Below are positions 25,234 through 33,970 of a stretch of 64,000 nt of DNA, one piece after another. Every line of letters starts with the position of its first letter. Positions within the stretch are counted from its first letter, which is position 1. Below the pieces are notes generated by a model, which did no database searches, had not been told where the DNA came from, and saw only the letters and a program-made list of their open reading frames with translations. Source of the DNA: an uncultured Lachnospiraceae bacterium. Its GTDB lineage: Bacteria > Bacillota > Clostridia > Lachnospirales > Lachnospiraceae. The stretch is taken from NCBI GenBank assembly GCA_947169385.1, contig CAMVPR010000007.1, positions 1 through 64,000 of the forward strand, in the 5' to 3' direction. A program made the position numbers and the translations under genes.

Positions 25234-26271
25234 ATGGCAGTAAAAGTAGCAATTAACGGTTTCGGACGTATCGGTCGTCTTGCATTCAGACAGATGTTTG
25301 ATGCTGAGGGTTATGAGGTTGTAGCAATCAACGATCTCACTAAGCCTTCTATGCTCGCTAACCTTTTGAAGTATGACACCGCTCAGGGTGGATATGCAGG
25401 TTACATCGGTGAGGGTAAGCACACAGTTTCTGCTGATGATGATGCTAACACAATCACTGTTGATGGCAAGACACTTAAGATCTACGCTGAGGCAGATGCT
25501 AAGAATTGTCCTTGGAAGGATCTTGATGTTGATGTAGTTTTAGAGTGTACAGGTTTCTACTGCTCTAAAGATAAGTCACAGGCTCACATCGACGCCGGTG
25601 CTAAGAAGGTAGTTATTTCAGCTCCAGCCGGTAACGACCTTAAGACCATTGTTTACTCAGTTAATGAGAAGACTCTTACAGCTGATGATACTATCATTTC
25701 TGCTGCTTCATGTACAACTAACTGCTTGGCTCCTATGGCTGACGCACTTAACAAGTATGCTCCAATCCAGAGCGGTATTATGAGCACTATCCATGCATAC
25801 ACTGGTGACCAGATGATCCTTGACGGACCACATCGTAAGGGTGACCTTCGTCGTGCACGTGCAGGTGCTGCTAACATTGTACCTAACTCAACAGGTGCTG
25901 CTAAGGCTATCGGTCTTGTTATTCCAGAGCTCAACGGTAAGTTAATCGGATCTGCACAGCGTGTTCCTGTTCCTACAGGTTCTACAACTATCTTAACAGC
26001 TGTTGTTAAGAAGGCAGGCGTTACTGTTGAAGATATCAACGCAGCTATGAAGGCAGCAGCCAGCGATAGCTTTGGTTACAATGAGGATCCAATCGTTTCT
26101 AGCGATGTAATCGGTATGAGATATGGTTCACTCTTTGATGCAACTCAGACTATGGTATCACAGATCGCTGATGATCTTTACGAGGTTCAGGTTGTTTCTT
26201 GGTATGACAATGAGAACAGCTACACTTCTCAGATGGTTCGTACTATTAAGTACTTTGCAGAGCTTGCTTAA
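25234..26271 (+). CDS. gap: Glyceraldehyde-3-phosphate dehydrogenase (type I)
   Basis: Glycolytic oxidation and phosphorylation of glyceraldehyde 3-phosphate with NAD+. 345 residues; NAD-binding INGFGRIGR (7-15), catalytic Cys160 in SAASCTTNC, and [13 protein letters not shown] near the C-terminus. Codon use is visibly biased to a restricted set, as expected for a highly expressed gene. It is followed by its own terminator at 26307-26336 before pgk. Confidence 0.98.
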   Translation: MAVKVAINGFGRIGRLAFRQMFDAEGYEVVAINDLTKPSMLANLLKYDTAQGGYAGYIGEGKHTVSADDDANTITVDGKTLKIYAEADAKNCPWKDLDVDVVLECTGFYCSKDKSQAHIDAGAKKVVISAPAGNDLKTIVYSVNEKTLTADDTIISAASCTTNCLAPMADALNKYAPIQSGIMSTIHAYTGDQMILDGPHRKGDLRRARAGAANIVPNSTGAAKAIGLVIPELNGKLIGSAQRVPVPTGSTTILTAVVKKAGVTVEDINAAMKAAASDSFGYNEDPIVSSDVIGMRYGSLFDATQTMVSQIADDLYEVQVVSWYDNENSYTSQMVRTIKYFAELA

Positions 26272-26306
26272 TAGCAGGGTTTTGCACACATTTCGAAAGA
26301 CCTTGA

Positions 26307-26336
26307 GGGTCCGGTCATTTGGGCCGGACCCATTTT
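26307..26336 (+). terminator. Terminator between gap and pgk
   Basis: Stem GGGTCCGG / CCGGACCC with a nine-base loop, then ATTTTT. Partial read-through would give a higher gap than pgk dose. Confidence 0.8.
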
Positions 26337-26373
26337 TACTATTTTTTCTTAATATGAAAGGAGCTTATTAATA

Positions 26374-27576
26374 ATGCTTAACAAGAAATCTGTTGATGAT
26401 ATCAATGTAAAGGGCCAAAGAGTCCTTGTTCGCTGTGATTTTAACGTTCCTCTTGATGCAGATCTTAAGATTACTGATGAGAATCGTTTAGTTGCTGCAC
26501 TTCCTACTATCAAGAAGCTTGTTGCTGACGGTGGTAAGGTTATCTTATGTTCACACCTTGGCAAGCCAAAAGGAGAGCCAAAGCCAGAGCTTTCACTTGC
26601 ACCTGTTGCTAAGAGACTTGCTGAGCTCTTAGGTCAGGAAGTTAAGTTCGCTGCTGATCCTGAGGTTGTAGGACCTAATGCTAAGGCTGCAGTAGAGGCT
26701 ATGCAGGACGGAGAGATCGTTCTTTTAGAGAACACTCGTTATCGTGCTGAGGAGACCAAGAACGGAGAGGCATTCTCTAAGGATCTTGCTTCAATCTGTG
26801 ATGTATTCGTTAATGATGCGTTCGGTACAGCTCATAGAGCTCATTGTTCTAATGTTGGTGTTACTGATTATGTTGATACAGCAGTTGTAGGTTACTTAAT
26901 GCAGAAGGAGATTGATTTCCTCGGTAATGCAGTTAACAATCCTACACGTCCATTCGTTGCTATCTTAGGTGGAGCTAAGGTTTCTTCTAAGATTTCAGTT
27001 ATTGAGAACCTTCTTGACAAGGTTGACACTCTTATCATTGGTGGTGGTATGGCATATACATTTATGGCTGCACTCGGTGAAGAGGTTGGTAAGTCACTCT
27101 TAGAGGAGGACTACAAGGAGTACTCACTTCAGATGCTTAACAAGGCTAAGGAGAAGGGCGTTGAGCTTCTTATTCCTGTAGATACTGTTGTTGCTGATGA
27201 TTTCTCTAACGATGCTAACTCTAAAGTTGTTGGTCGTGGAGAGATTCCTGCAGATTGGGAAGGTCTTGATATCGGACCTAAGACAACTGAGCTTTTCGCT
27301 AATGCTGTTAAGAATGCTAAGACAGTTGTATGGAACGGACCTATGGGAGCATTTGAGATGCCTAAGTTTGCTGAGGGTACAATCGGTGTTGCTAAGGCTT
27401 TAGCTGACCTTGGCGATGACGCTGTTACCATTATCGGTGGTGGTGATTCAGCTGCTGCTGTTAACCAGCTTGGCTTCGGTGACAAGATGACTCATATTTC
27501 TACAGGTGGTGGAGCTTCATTAGAGTTCCTTGAGGGTAAGGAGCTTCCTGGAGTAGCTGCTGCTAACGATAAGTAA
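26374..27576 (+). CDS. pgk: Phosphoglycerate kinase
   Basis: Makes ATP from 1,3-bisphosphoglycerate. 400 residues, standard length. [13 protein letters not shown] (16-28) is the family signature with the substrate-binding Arg, [10 protein letters not shown] follows, and the nucleotide-binding C-terminal lobe shows GGGMAYTF and [10 protein letters not shown]. An AAAGGAG site precedes the ATG. It is 22 bases upstream of tpiA. Confidence 0.98.
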   Translation: MLNKKSVDDINVKGQRVLVRCDFNVPLDADLKITDENRLVAALPTIKKLVADGGKVILCSHLGKPKGEPKPELSLAPVAKRLAELLGQEVKFAADPEVVGPNAKAAVEAMQDGEIVLLENTRYRAEETKNGEAFSKDLASICDVFVNDAFGTAHRAHCSNVGVTDYVDTAVVGYLMQKEIDFLGNAVNNPTRPFVAILGGAKVSSKISVIENLLDKVDTLIIGGGMAYTFMAALGEEVGKSLLEEDYKEYSLQMLNKAKEKGVELLIPVDTVVADDFSNDANSKVVGRGEIPADWEGLDIGPKTTELFANAVKNAKTVVWNGPMGAFEMPKFAEGTIGVAKALADLGDDAVTIIGGGDSAAAVNQLGFGDKMTHISTGGGASLEFLEGKELPGVAAANDK

Positions 27577-27598
27577 TACCAGAAAGGATTAGATTATA

Positions 27599-28348
27599 AT
27601 GGCACGTAAGAAGATTATTGCCGGCAACTGGAAGATGAACAAGACACCTTCTGAGGCAGTTGCTTTGGCTAACGAATTAAAGGCACTTGTTGACACTGAT
27701 GAGGTAGACGTAGTATTCTGCGTACCTGCAATTGACATCATCCCTGTTGTTGATGCAGTTAAGGGAACCAAGATTAGCGTAGGTGCTGAGAACCTTTATT
27801 TTGAGGAGAGCGGAGCTTACACAGGAGAGATAAGCCCTAACATGCTCGTTGATGCAGGCGTTAAGTATGTTATCATCGGACACAGTGAGAGAAGAGAGTA
27901 TTTTGCTGAGACAGATGAGACAGTTAACAAGAAGATTCTTAAGGCTTTAGAGCATGATATTACCCCTATCATTTGCTGTGGTGAGTCACTTACACAGCGT
28001 AAACAGGGTGTTTACATTGATTGGATTAGAATGCAGATTAAGATTGCTTTCCAGAACGTTACTGCTGACCAGGCTAAGACCTGTGTTATCGCATACGAGC
28101 CTATCTGGGCTATCGGTACTGGTGAGACTGCTACTGCTGACCAGGCTGAGGAAGTATGTTTAGCAATCCGTGAGTGCATTAAGGAAGTTTATGATGAGGC
28201 TACTGCTGATGCAATTCGCATTCAGTACGGCGGATCTATGAATGCAGGCAATGCTAAAGAGTTACTTGCTAAGCCTGACATTGATGGTGGTTTAATTGGT
28301 GGTGCTTCACTTAAACCTGATTTCAAGGATATTGTATTTCCTAACTAA
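27599..28348 (+). CDS. tpiA: Triose-phosphate isomerase
   Basis: Interconverts dihydroxyacetone phosphate and glyceraldehyde 3-phosphate. 249 residues; [10 protein letters not shown] (6-15) with the substrate Lys, catalytic His in IIGHSERRE and catalytic Glu in [11 protein letters not shown]. It closes the gap-pgk-tpiA cluster and is followed by a strong terminator. Confidence 0.98.
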   Translation: MARKKIIAGNWKMNKTPSEAVALANELKALVDTDEVDVVFCVPAIDIIPVVDAVKGTKISVGAENLYFEESGAYTGEISPNMLVDAGVKYVIIGHSERREYFAETDETVNKKILKALEHDITPIICCGESLTQRKQGVYIDWIRMQIKIAFQNVTADQAKTCVIAYEPIWAIGTGETATADQAEEVCLAIRECIKEVYDEATADAIRIQYGGSMNAGNAKELLAKPDIDGGLIGGASLKPDFKDIVFPN

Positions 28349-28360
28349 TTAATGCTTTTT

Positions 28361-28393
28361 ACGCGGGTGGATGGTTTCACCCGCGTTTTTTTT
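28361..28393 (+). terminator. Terminator of tpiA
   Basis: Perfect nine-pair stem ACGCGGGTG / CACCCGCGT with an eight-base loop, then an eight-base T-tract. Confidence 0.92.
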
Positions 28394-28449
28394 GTGCCTT
28401 TTTGACAATTTTTATAATAAATACTATATAAAATTTATTAGAAATTAGG

Positions 28450-28478
28450 TTGATTTATATCATTTACTGTGTTATATT
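28450..28478 (+). promoter_or_regulatory. Candidate promoter of secG
   Basis: TTGATT (28450), 17-base spacer, TATATT (28473). A second candidate lies upstream with TTGACA at 28402 and TATATA at 28425 (17-base spacer). Which is used cannot be told. Confidence 0.45.
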
Positions 28479-28568
28479 ATGTTTTGTGGTTTTTTATGTA
28501 TTATGTGGATATAACTGTCAATTAACCTCACGCTTGATTGTTATACCAGATTAGGAGGATTTTTAACT

Positions 28569-28811
28569 ATGAAATTAGCTTTACAGATTGCACTTATGGT
28601 TGTGTGCGTATTATTAGTTGTTATAGTATTATTGCAGGAAGGCAAGGATGCCGGCTTTGGCGGTGGTGCATTTACCGGTCAGGCTGGTGATACATATTAC
28701 AGCAAGAACAAGAGACATACTGTTGAGGGTAAGCTTGAGATTGCTACCGTTGTACTTGGTATTTTGTTCTTCGTTATTGCTATGTCACTTAATATGAGTT
28801 TCTTAAACTAA
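28569..28811 (+). CDS. secG: Preprotein translocase subunit SecG
   Basis: Small accessory subunit of the SecYEG channel. 80 residues with two membrane segments (5-22 and 54-76). The conserved LLQEGKDAGFGGGAF loop (21-35) lies between them. The gene has an AGGAGG site and its own terminator. It is placed between glycolysis and rnr/smpB/ssrA, a common Gram-positive order. Confidence 0.95.
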   Translation: MKLALQIALMVVCVLLVVIVLLQEGKDAGFGGGAFTGQAGDTYYSKNKRHTVEGKLEIATVVLGILFFVIAMSLNMSFLN

Positions 28812-28840
28812 TATATTGTGATATTGTTTATGTGTGTTAG

Positions 28841-28867
28841 GGTCGCCTTTTTGGGCGACCTTTTTTA
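28841..28867 (+). terminator. Terminator of secG
   Basis: Stem GGTCGCC / GGCGACC, loop TTTTTG, then TTTTTT. Confidence 0.9.
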
Positions 28868-28991
28868 TTAACTAAAAAATGAGACTGTCCCCATTGGGTA
28901 CATAGCTTAAGGGAACATGATTTTAGGGGTGTCTAATGATAAGCATTTATGGTATTATTAGAGTAAATAATTCTGAAAGGGCGTGACTGAT

Positions 28992-31130
28992 ATGGATATG
29001 GAACTTAATGATAAGAGACGTCAGATGATTATAGATTTTGTAAGTGAGCCTGAGTATAAGGCTATGAAGCTTAAGGAGCTTGCTTTTATACTTCAAGTTG
29101 ACAATGAGGATCGCGGAGTTTTGAGGAAGATTCTTAACGAACTTGTAGAAGAGGGTAAGCTAGAGGTTGATTCTAAGGGCAGGTACATGAAACCTGAAGC
29201 GGGTGTTGCTCAAGGTATATTTATCGGCAATGCCAGAGGTTTCGGTTTTGTGGAGATTGAGGGCGAGAAGGATGACATTTTCATACCTGAGAATGCGGTC
29301 AATGGTGCAATGCACAACGATACCGTTCTTGTTAAGATTAACAAGGAGGCAAGATCCGGTAAGCGTAGAGAAGGTGTTATCAAGAAGGTTATAGCGCGCG
29401 GAATGTCTGAGGTTGTCGGAACCTTCATGAAATCAGGCAATTTCGGCTTTGTTAAGTCTGATATAAGTAAGTTTAACAGAGACATATATATTCCGGCTGA
29501 GAAGACGCTTAATGCTGTAGACGGTCACAAGGTTGTTGTTAAGCTTCATAGCTACGGTGAGGGAGACAAGAATCCTGAAGGAGAGGTTATCGAGATTTTG
29601 GGGCATGTCAATGATCCGGGCGTGGATATCATTTCCATTGTAAGGGCGCTTGGCATACCTGACGAGTATCCGAAGTCGGTTATGAAGCAGGTTGAGGGTG
29701 TTCCAAATTTCGTCGATACAGATAAGTATTCTGACAGGCTTGATTTACGAGACGTCATGATGGTTACTATTGACGGCGAGGACGCCAAGGACCTTGATGA
29801 TGCGATACATCTTAAGCGCACCGAGAAGGGATATGAGCTTGGTGTGCATATTGCTGATGTAAGTGAGTATGTTACTGAGGGCTCGCCACTTGATAAGGAG
29901 GCTCTTAAGCGCGGTACTTCTGTCTATTTGGTGGACAGGGTTATCCCTATGCTTCCACATGCGCTTTCTAACGGTATCTGTTCGCTTAACCAGGGTGTTG
30001 ATAGGCTTGCACTTTCCTGCATTATGCAGATAGACAAGAAAGGTAAGGTATACGATCACAGGATCGCAGAGACGATTGTCAATATTGATCGCAGAATGAC
30101 TTATACAGCGGTAAATGCTATAATAACCGATCATGATCAGGATACTATTGCGGAATACTATGAGTTTGTTCCTATGTTTGAGCTTATGAAGGAGGTTTCT
30201 GAGCTTTTAAGAGACCGCCGTATGAAGCGAGGTTCTATTGACTTTGACTTCCCTGAGAGCAAGATTCTTCTTGATGAGAAGGGTGTGCCTTATGAGATTA
30301 AGCCTTATGAAAGAAACGCTGCAACCAAGCTTATTGAAGACTTTATGCTCATGGCCAACGAGACTATAGCAGAGAATTATTATTGGCTTGAGTTACCATT
30401 TGTCTATAGAACTCATGAATCGCCTGATTCAGAGAAGATTAAGAGTCTCTCTACCATGATTGCCAATTTCGGCTACTTTATCAAGGATAGTCAGGAGGAG
30501 ATTCACCCTAAGGAGTTCCAGAAGCTTCTTGGCAAGATAGAGGGAACACCTGAGGAGGCGCTTATCTCAAGGCTTACACTTAGGTCAATGAAGCAGGCTA
30601 AGTATACAACTGACTGCTCAGGTCACTTTGGTCTTGCGGCTAAGTATTATTGTCATTTTACTTCGCCAATCAGAAGATATCCTGACCTTCAGATTCATAG
30701 AATCATCAAGGAGCAGCTTAATGGCAAGCTTAATGACAAGCGTATTGCTCACTATGAGAAGATTCTTAACGATGTAGCCATGAACTCGAGCAAGAACGAG
30801 AGAAGAGCTGATGAGGCTGAGCGAGAGGTTGACAAGCTTAAGAAGGTTCAGTACATGACTATGCATATCGGAGAGGTATTTGAGGGTGCTGTTTCCGGCA
30901 TGACAAGTTGGGGTATGTATGTGGAACTTCCTAATACTGTTGAAGGTATGGTTTCTATTAATTCTTTGGTTGACGACTATTATTACTATGATGAGGAGTC
31001 TTATAAGCTCATCGGTAAAGATACCAAGAAGGAGTATATCTTAGGTCAGAGTGTTAAGGTTAAGGTTGAGAATGCTGATATGGAGACCAGAACTATTGAT
31101 TTTGTTATTGTAGAAGATGAAGAGGACTAG
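28992..31130 (+). CDS. rnr: Ribonuclease R
   Basis: 3'-5' exoribonuclease that degrades structured RNA and, with SmpB and tmRNA, the mRNA of stalled ribosomes. About 712 residues: N-terminal winged-helix and cold-shock domains (about 10-215, with FIGNARGFGFVEIEG), the RNB catalytic domain with DAKDLDDAIHL near 260-270 (metal-binding Asp residues), and a C-terminal S1 domain (GEVFEGAVSGMTSWGMYVEL). AAAGGG at 28976-28981 supports ATG 28992 over the GTG at 28983. smpB starts nine bases after its stop. Confidence 0.96.
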   Translation: MDMELNDKRRQMIIDFVSEPEYKAMKLKELAFILQVDNEDRGVLRKILNELVEEGKLEVDSKGRYMKPEAGVAQGIFIGNARGFGFVEIEGEKDDIFIPENAVNGAMHNDTVLVKINKEARSGKRREGVIKKVIARGMSEVVGTFMKSGNFGFVKSDISKFNRDIYIPAEKTLNAVDGHKVVVKLHSYGEGDKNPEGEVIEILGHVNDPGVDIISIVRALGIPDEYPKSVMKQVEGVPNFVDTDKYSDRLDLRDVMMVTIDGEDAKDLDDAIHLKRTEKGYELGVHIADVSEYVTEGSPLDKEALKRGTSVYLVDRVIPMLPHALSNGICSLNQGVDRLALSCIMQIDKKGKVYDHRIAETIVNIDRRMTYTAVNAIITDHDQDTIAEYYEFVPMFELMKEVSELLRDRRMKRGSIDFDFPESKILLDEKGVPYEIKPYERNAATKLIEDFMLMANETIAENYYWLELPFVYRTHESPDSEKIKSLSTMIANFGYFIKDSQEEIHPKEFQKLLGKIEGTPEEALISRLTLRSMKQAKYTTDCSGHFGLAAKYYCHFTSPIRRYPDLQIHRIIKEQLNGKLNDKRIAHYEKILNDVAMNSSKNERRADEAEREVDKLKKVQYMTMHIGEVFEGAVSGMTSWGMYVELPNTVEGMVSINSLVDDYYYYDEESYKLIGKDTKKEYILGQSVKVKVENADMETRTIDFVIVEDEED

Positions 31131-31139
31131 GAGGAAGAC

Positions 31140-31610
31140 ATGGCAGATAAGACAGGTGAGAAGCTTATCGCTAATAATAAGAAGGCTTTTCACGACTACT
31201 TTATAGAGGAGACCTATGAGGCGGGGATTGCGCTTTGTGGTACTGAGGTGAAGTCGCTTCGACTGGGGCAGTGCAGTATCAAAGAAGCATTTATCAGTAT
31301 CGACAACGAAGAGGTCTATATTAACAGGATGCATATTAACCCTTATGAGAAGGGCAATATCTTTAATAAGGATCCGCTTAGAAAGAGAAAGCTTCTTCTC
31401 CATAAAACCGAGATTAGAAAGCTTTTAGGCTCAATCAAGGTTAAGGGATATACCATTGTTCCCTTAAAGGTATATTTTAAGGGGAGCAAGGTTAAGGTAA
31501 GCATTGCTCTTGCAAAGGGTAAGAAGCTTTACGACAAGAGAGACTCGATTGCCAAGAAAGACCAGGCAAGAGAGGCGGCAAGAGATTTCAAGATTAGAAA
31601 TCTTAAGTGA
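31140..31610 (+). CDS. smpB: SsrA-binding protein SmpB
   Basis: Binds tmRNA and brings it to stalled ribosomes for trans-translation. 156 residues; [31 protein letters not shown]-type start (positions 11-41 region), [13 protein letters not shown] mid-protein and the lysine-rich C-terminal tail that enters the decoding centre. The AGGAGG site overlaps the end of rnr, so rnr and smpB are co-translated. The tmRNA gene lies 93 bases downstream. Confidence 0.97.
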   Translation: MADKTGEKLIANNKKAFHDYFIEETYEAGIALCGTEVKSLRLGQCSIKEAFISIDNEEVYINRMHINPYEKGNIFNKDPLRKRKLLLHKTEIRKLLGSIKVKGYTIVPLKVYFKGSKVKVSIALAKGKKLYDKRDSIAKKDQAREAARDFKIRNLK

Positions 31611-31626
31611 TTTTTTTCAAATGATA

Positions 31627-31655
31627 TTGACTGATTTTGATTCTTGCGTTATTAT
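31627..31655 (+). promoter_or_regulatory. Promoter of ssrA
   Basis: TTGACT (31627), 17-base spacer, TATTAT (31650), placing the start near 31662, about 42 bases before mature tmRNA. Confidence 0.75.
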
Positions 31656-31703
31656 ATAGTGTACTGATGTGAACGAGGTTTCATGTCAGTACACATTAAA
31701 TCA

Positions 31704-32054
31704 GGGCTAGTACTGGTTTCGACGGGGATATTGAAGTCTAAGCAGCCATTCGTGGAACTCCGGACACCACGTTAATCCGACGGAATTAAATTTAAACGCT
31801 GATAATAAATTAGCTTTCGCTGCCTAATCTTAGGTAGCAGTCGGCTTGGGTGTGCCTACCAATCCAAGTACCGGCTTCAAACCCGGTGGGGAACGCTTAA
31901 CATAAAGCTTTGAATGTTAAGAGGTACTATGAAGCTACCTGTGTTTTTAGCCTGTCTGTTGGCGACTGATGCAGGGAATCTAAACAACAGACTGTAATGG
32001 GAGATACTTGGGTGAATATGTTTTCGGACAGGGGTTCGATTCCCCTCTGGTCCA
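31704..32054 (+). ncRNA. ssrA: Transfer-messenger RNA
   Basis: Rescues stalled ribosomes and tags their products for proteolysis. The 5' acceptor strand GGGCTAG (31704-31710) pairs with CTGGTCC (32047-32053), followed by the discriminator A. ACTGGTTTCGACGGGG at the 5' end and the T-arm GGGGTTCGATTCCCC at the 3' end are classic tmRNA blocks. The tag reading frame at 31798-31827 gives ADNKLAFAA then TAA; the resume codon may be GCT 31798 or the AAC before it. Immediately after the tag stop lies TTAGGTAGC and the pseudoknot region. CCA is not encoded as a separate tail. The 351-base length is normal. Confidence 0.95.
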
Positions 32055-32108
32055 TTTTGGACATGTTAAGCTTACGCTTAAATATATAACAATGAGGAGT
32101 AACACATC

Positions 32109-32648
32109 ATGAAGAGATTTTGCGCGCTTATGCTCGCTTTTTTAATGGTTTTTAGTTTGGCTGGATGTAAGTCTAAGAGTAGCGAAGAGGTTAAGGATCC
32201 TGTACAGGAGGATCTGATTAAGTATGTAGAGACAGATTTGCCTACTATCAAGGGCAATGAAGCGATGGCTATCGAGAGATATAACGAAGTATCTAACGGT
32301 ATTGCAGATATGAAGCGTAAGGAGATAGCTTCTGCATTTAATGATGAGATTATCCCTACTTACACTACATTTGTTAAGGATTTAGAGGCTCTTTCACCTG
32401 CTACTGATGAGGTTAAAGCCCTTAAGGAGACTTATCTTTCAGGTGCTAAGGATCAGTTAGAGGGTATGATTGAGCTTAACGATGCTATTACAAGTAACGA
32501 TTCTGAAGGAGCTAAGACTGCCAACGAGCTCATAACTCAGGGTAAGACCAAGATTGAGCAGCATAGAGCAGATATTGTGACTCTTGCTAATGAGCATAAC
32601 ATCAATGTTTCTGCAGGTGATGTTACAACAAGCGGTGAGGCTTCATAA
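32109..32648 (+). CDS. Lipoprotein of unknown function, helical
   Basis: 179 residues with a clear lipoprotein signal: MKRF, hydrophobic core, lipobox LAGC with Cys20. The mature part is acidic and mostly predicted helical (EDLIKYVETDLPTIKGNEAMAIERYNEV and similar), ending in a Ser/Thr-rich tail. I do not recognise a named domain. It is 54 bases after tmRNA with no strong terminator between them, and 21 bases before the membrane protein at 32670, so these two may act together at the cell surface. Confidence 0.8.
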   Translation: MKRFCALMLAFLMVFSLAGCKSKSSEEVKDPVQEDLIKYVETDLPTIKGNEAMAIERYNEVSNGIADMKRKEIASAFNDEIIPTYTTFVKDLEALSPATDEVKALKETYLSGAKDQLEGMIELNDAITSNDSEGAKTANELITQGKTKIEQHRADIVTLANEHNINVSAGDVTTSGEAS

Positions 32649-32669
32649 GCTTTATTAGGCGGAGATTAT

Positions 32670-33230
32670 ATGGATACATTCTATGTTGACGGTTTTTCAT
32701 TTTCAACAAGAGAAGAATACAATTTAGCTATTAGAGAGCAGAAGAACATCACATCTATACGCACTAAGATGAATCTCAACGATAAAGACAGTGTTCTTAC
32801 GATCTACAAGCGCTTGGTTTCTAAGAATATGCTTGTTACACCTATAGGCGTTGAGTTTATGAGGGAGTTGAGACTGAAGCTCATTAATGAGTTTGGTGTT
32901 GAGGAAGCAGACATCCCTAATATCAAGGTTGAGCGTAAGGAGAACAGTTCGTTAGCCAAGAAGCAGAATGAATTCACTCACGAACAGCTTCTTAAGGAAG
33001 TTAGAGAACTTATGTCAGCTGTTAAGCGCAGGAATATTCTTATAGTAGGGCTTATAGTTATTATAGTAGGTATGTTTTTGATAGCTTTCTTTGCTCCTAA
33101 CACAGGATACATCAAGTATGAGGACAGAATTATCAGCAAGTATTCCGAGTGGGAGGAAGAGCTTGAAGAGCGAGAGGCTGCAGTAGCTGATAAAGAAGTT
33201 GAGTTAGGTATAGATAAAGACACAGATTAG
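32670..33230 (+). CDS. Single-pass membrane protein with coiled-coil ends, unknown function
   Basis: 186 residues: a cytoplasmic-looking N-terminal half (1-118) with basic/acidic helices, one membrane segment at 122-141, and a short charged extracytoplasmic tail (150-186, WEEELEEREAAVADKEVEL) likely to be coiled coil. No family is recognised. It follows the lipoprotein gene with a GCGGAG ribosome site and ends at a strong terminator. Confidence 0.75.
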   Translation: MDTFYVDGFSFSTREEYNLAIREQKNITSIRTKMNLNDKDSVLTIYKRLVSKNMLVTPIGVEFMRELRLKLINEFGVEEADIPNIKVERKENSSLAKKQNEFTHEQLLKEVRELMSAVKRRNILIVGLIVIIVGMFLIAFFAPNTGYIKYEDRIISKYSEWEEELEEREAAVADKEVELGIDKDTD

Positions 33231-33232
33231 TC

Positions 33233-33270
33233 ATATTCTGATGATAGAATTATCATCAGAATATTTTTTT
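33233..33270 (+). terminator. Terminator, 14-pair stem
   Basis: ATATTCTGATGATA, loop GAAT, exact complement TATCATCAGAATAT, then TTTTTT. It separates the lipoprotein/membrane pair from the two-component system. Confidence 0.92.
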
Positions 33271-33292
33271 ATGCTATTAGGAGGGATTCGCT

Positions 33293-33970
33293 ATGAATCA
33301 GCTTAAGATATTAGTGGTAGATGACGAATCGAGAATGAGAAAGCTTGTTAGAGACTTCCTTGTCAAGAAAGATTTTGAAGTTGTTGAGGCGGCAGATGGT
33401 GAAGAGGCTGTTGATATCTTCTTTAAATATAATGACATCGATCTTGTTATTCTTGATGTCATGATGCCTAAGATGGACGGTTGGGAAGTGTGTAAGGAGA
33501 TTAGGCAGTATTCTAAGGTGCCTATTGTTATGCTTACAGCTAAGACCGAAGAGAGAGACGAGTTGTTAGGCTTTCAGCTCGGCGTTGACGAATATATCTC
33601 TAAACCGTTCAGTCCTAAGATACTTGTTGCAAGGGTAGAGGCGCTTCTTAGAAGAGCCGGATTAGAGCAGAATACCGAGAAACTTGTTGCGGGCGGTATT
33701 GAACTTGATGTAGCTGCTCATGAAGTTAGAATTGATGGTGAGATTATTCAGCTGTCTTACAAGGAATTTGAGCTTCTTAATTATTTTATTGTCAATCAGG
33801 GCGTTGCATTGTCAAGAGAGAAGATCCTTAACAACGTATGGAATTACGACTATTTCGGCGACGCAAGAACTATAGATACCCATGTCAAGAAATTGCGTAG
33901 TAAACTTGGAGACAAGGGTGATTACATCAAGACTATATGGGGTATGGGCTATAAATTCGAGGTGGTTTAA
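33293..33970 (+). CDS. OmpR/PhoB-family response regulator
   Basis: DNA-binding regulator of 225 residues. Receiver domain 1-120 with acidic pocket DDE (10-12), phospho-acceptor Asp55 in VILDVMMP and the conserved Lys in SKPF; winged-helix DNA-binding domain from about 128, with LSYKEFELL, SREKIL and TIDTHVKKLRSKL. The histidine kinase gene begins directly after its stop, so the two form one operon and a cognate pair. The target genes are unknown; the flanking surface lipoproteins are candidates. Confidence 0.94.
   Translation: MNQLKILVVDDESRMRKLVRDFLVKKDFEVVEAADGEEAVDIFFKYNDIDLVILDVMMPKMDGWEVCKEIRQYSKVPIVMLTAKTEERDELLGFQLGVDEYISKPFSPKILVARVEALLRRAGLEQNTEKLVAGGIELDVAAHEVRIDGEIIQLSYKEFELLNYFIVNQGVALSREKILNNVWNYDYFGDARTIDTHVKKLRSKLGDKGDYIKTIWGMGYKFEVV

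Noticed and set aside
25653-26039. Antisense open frame opposite gap
   Set aside because: Shadow of a strongly codon-biased gene; similar shadows occur opposite pgk, recG and hisF.
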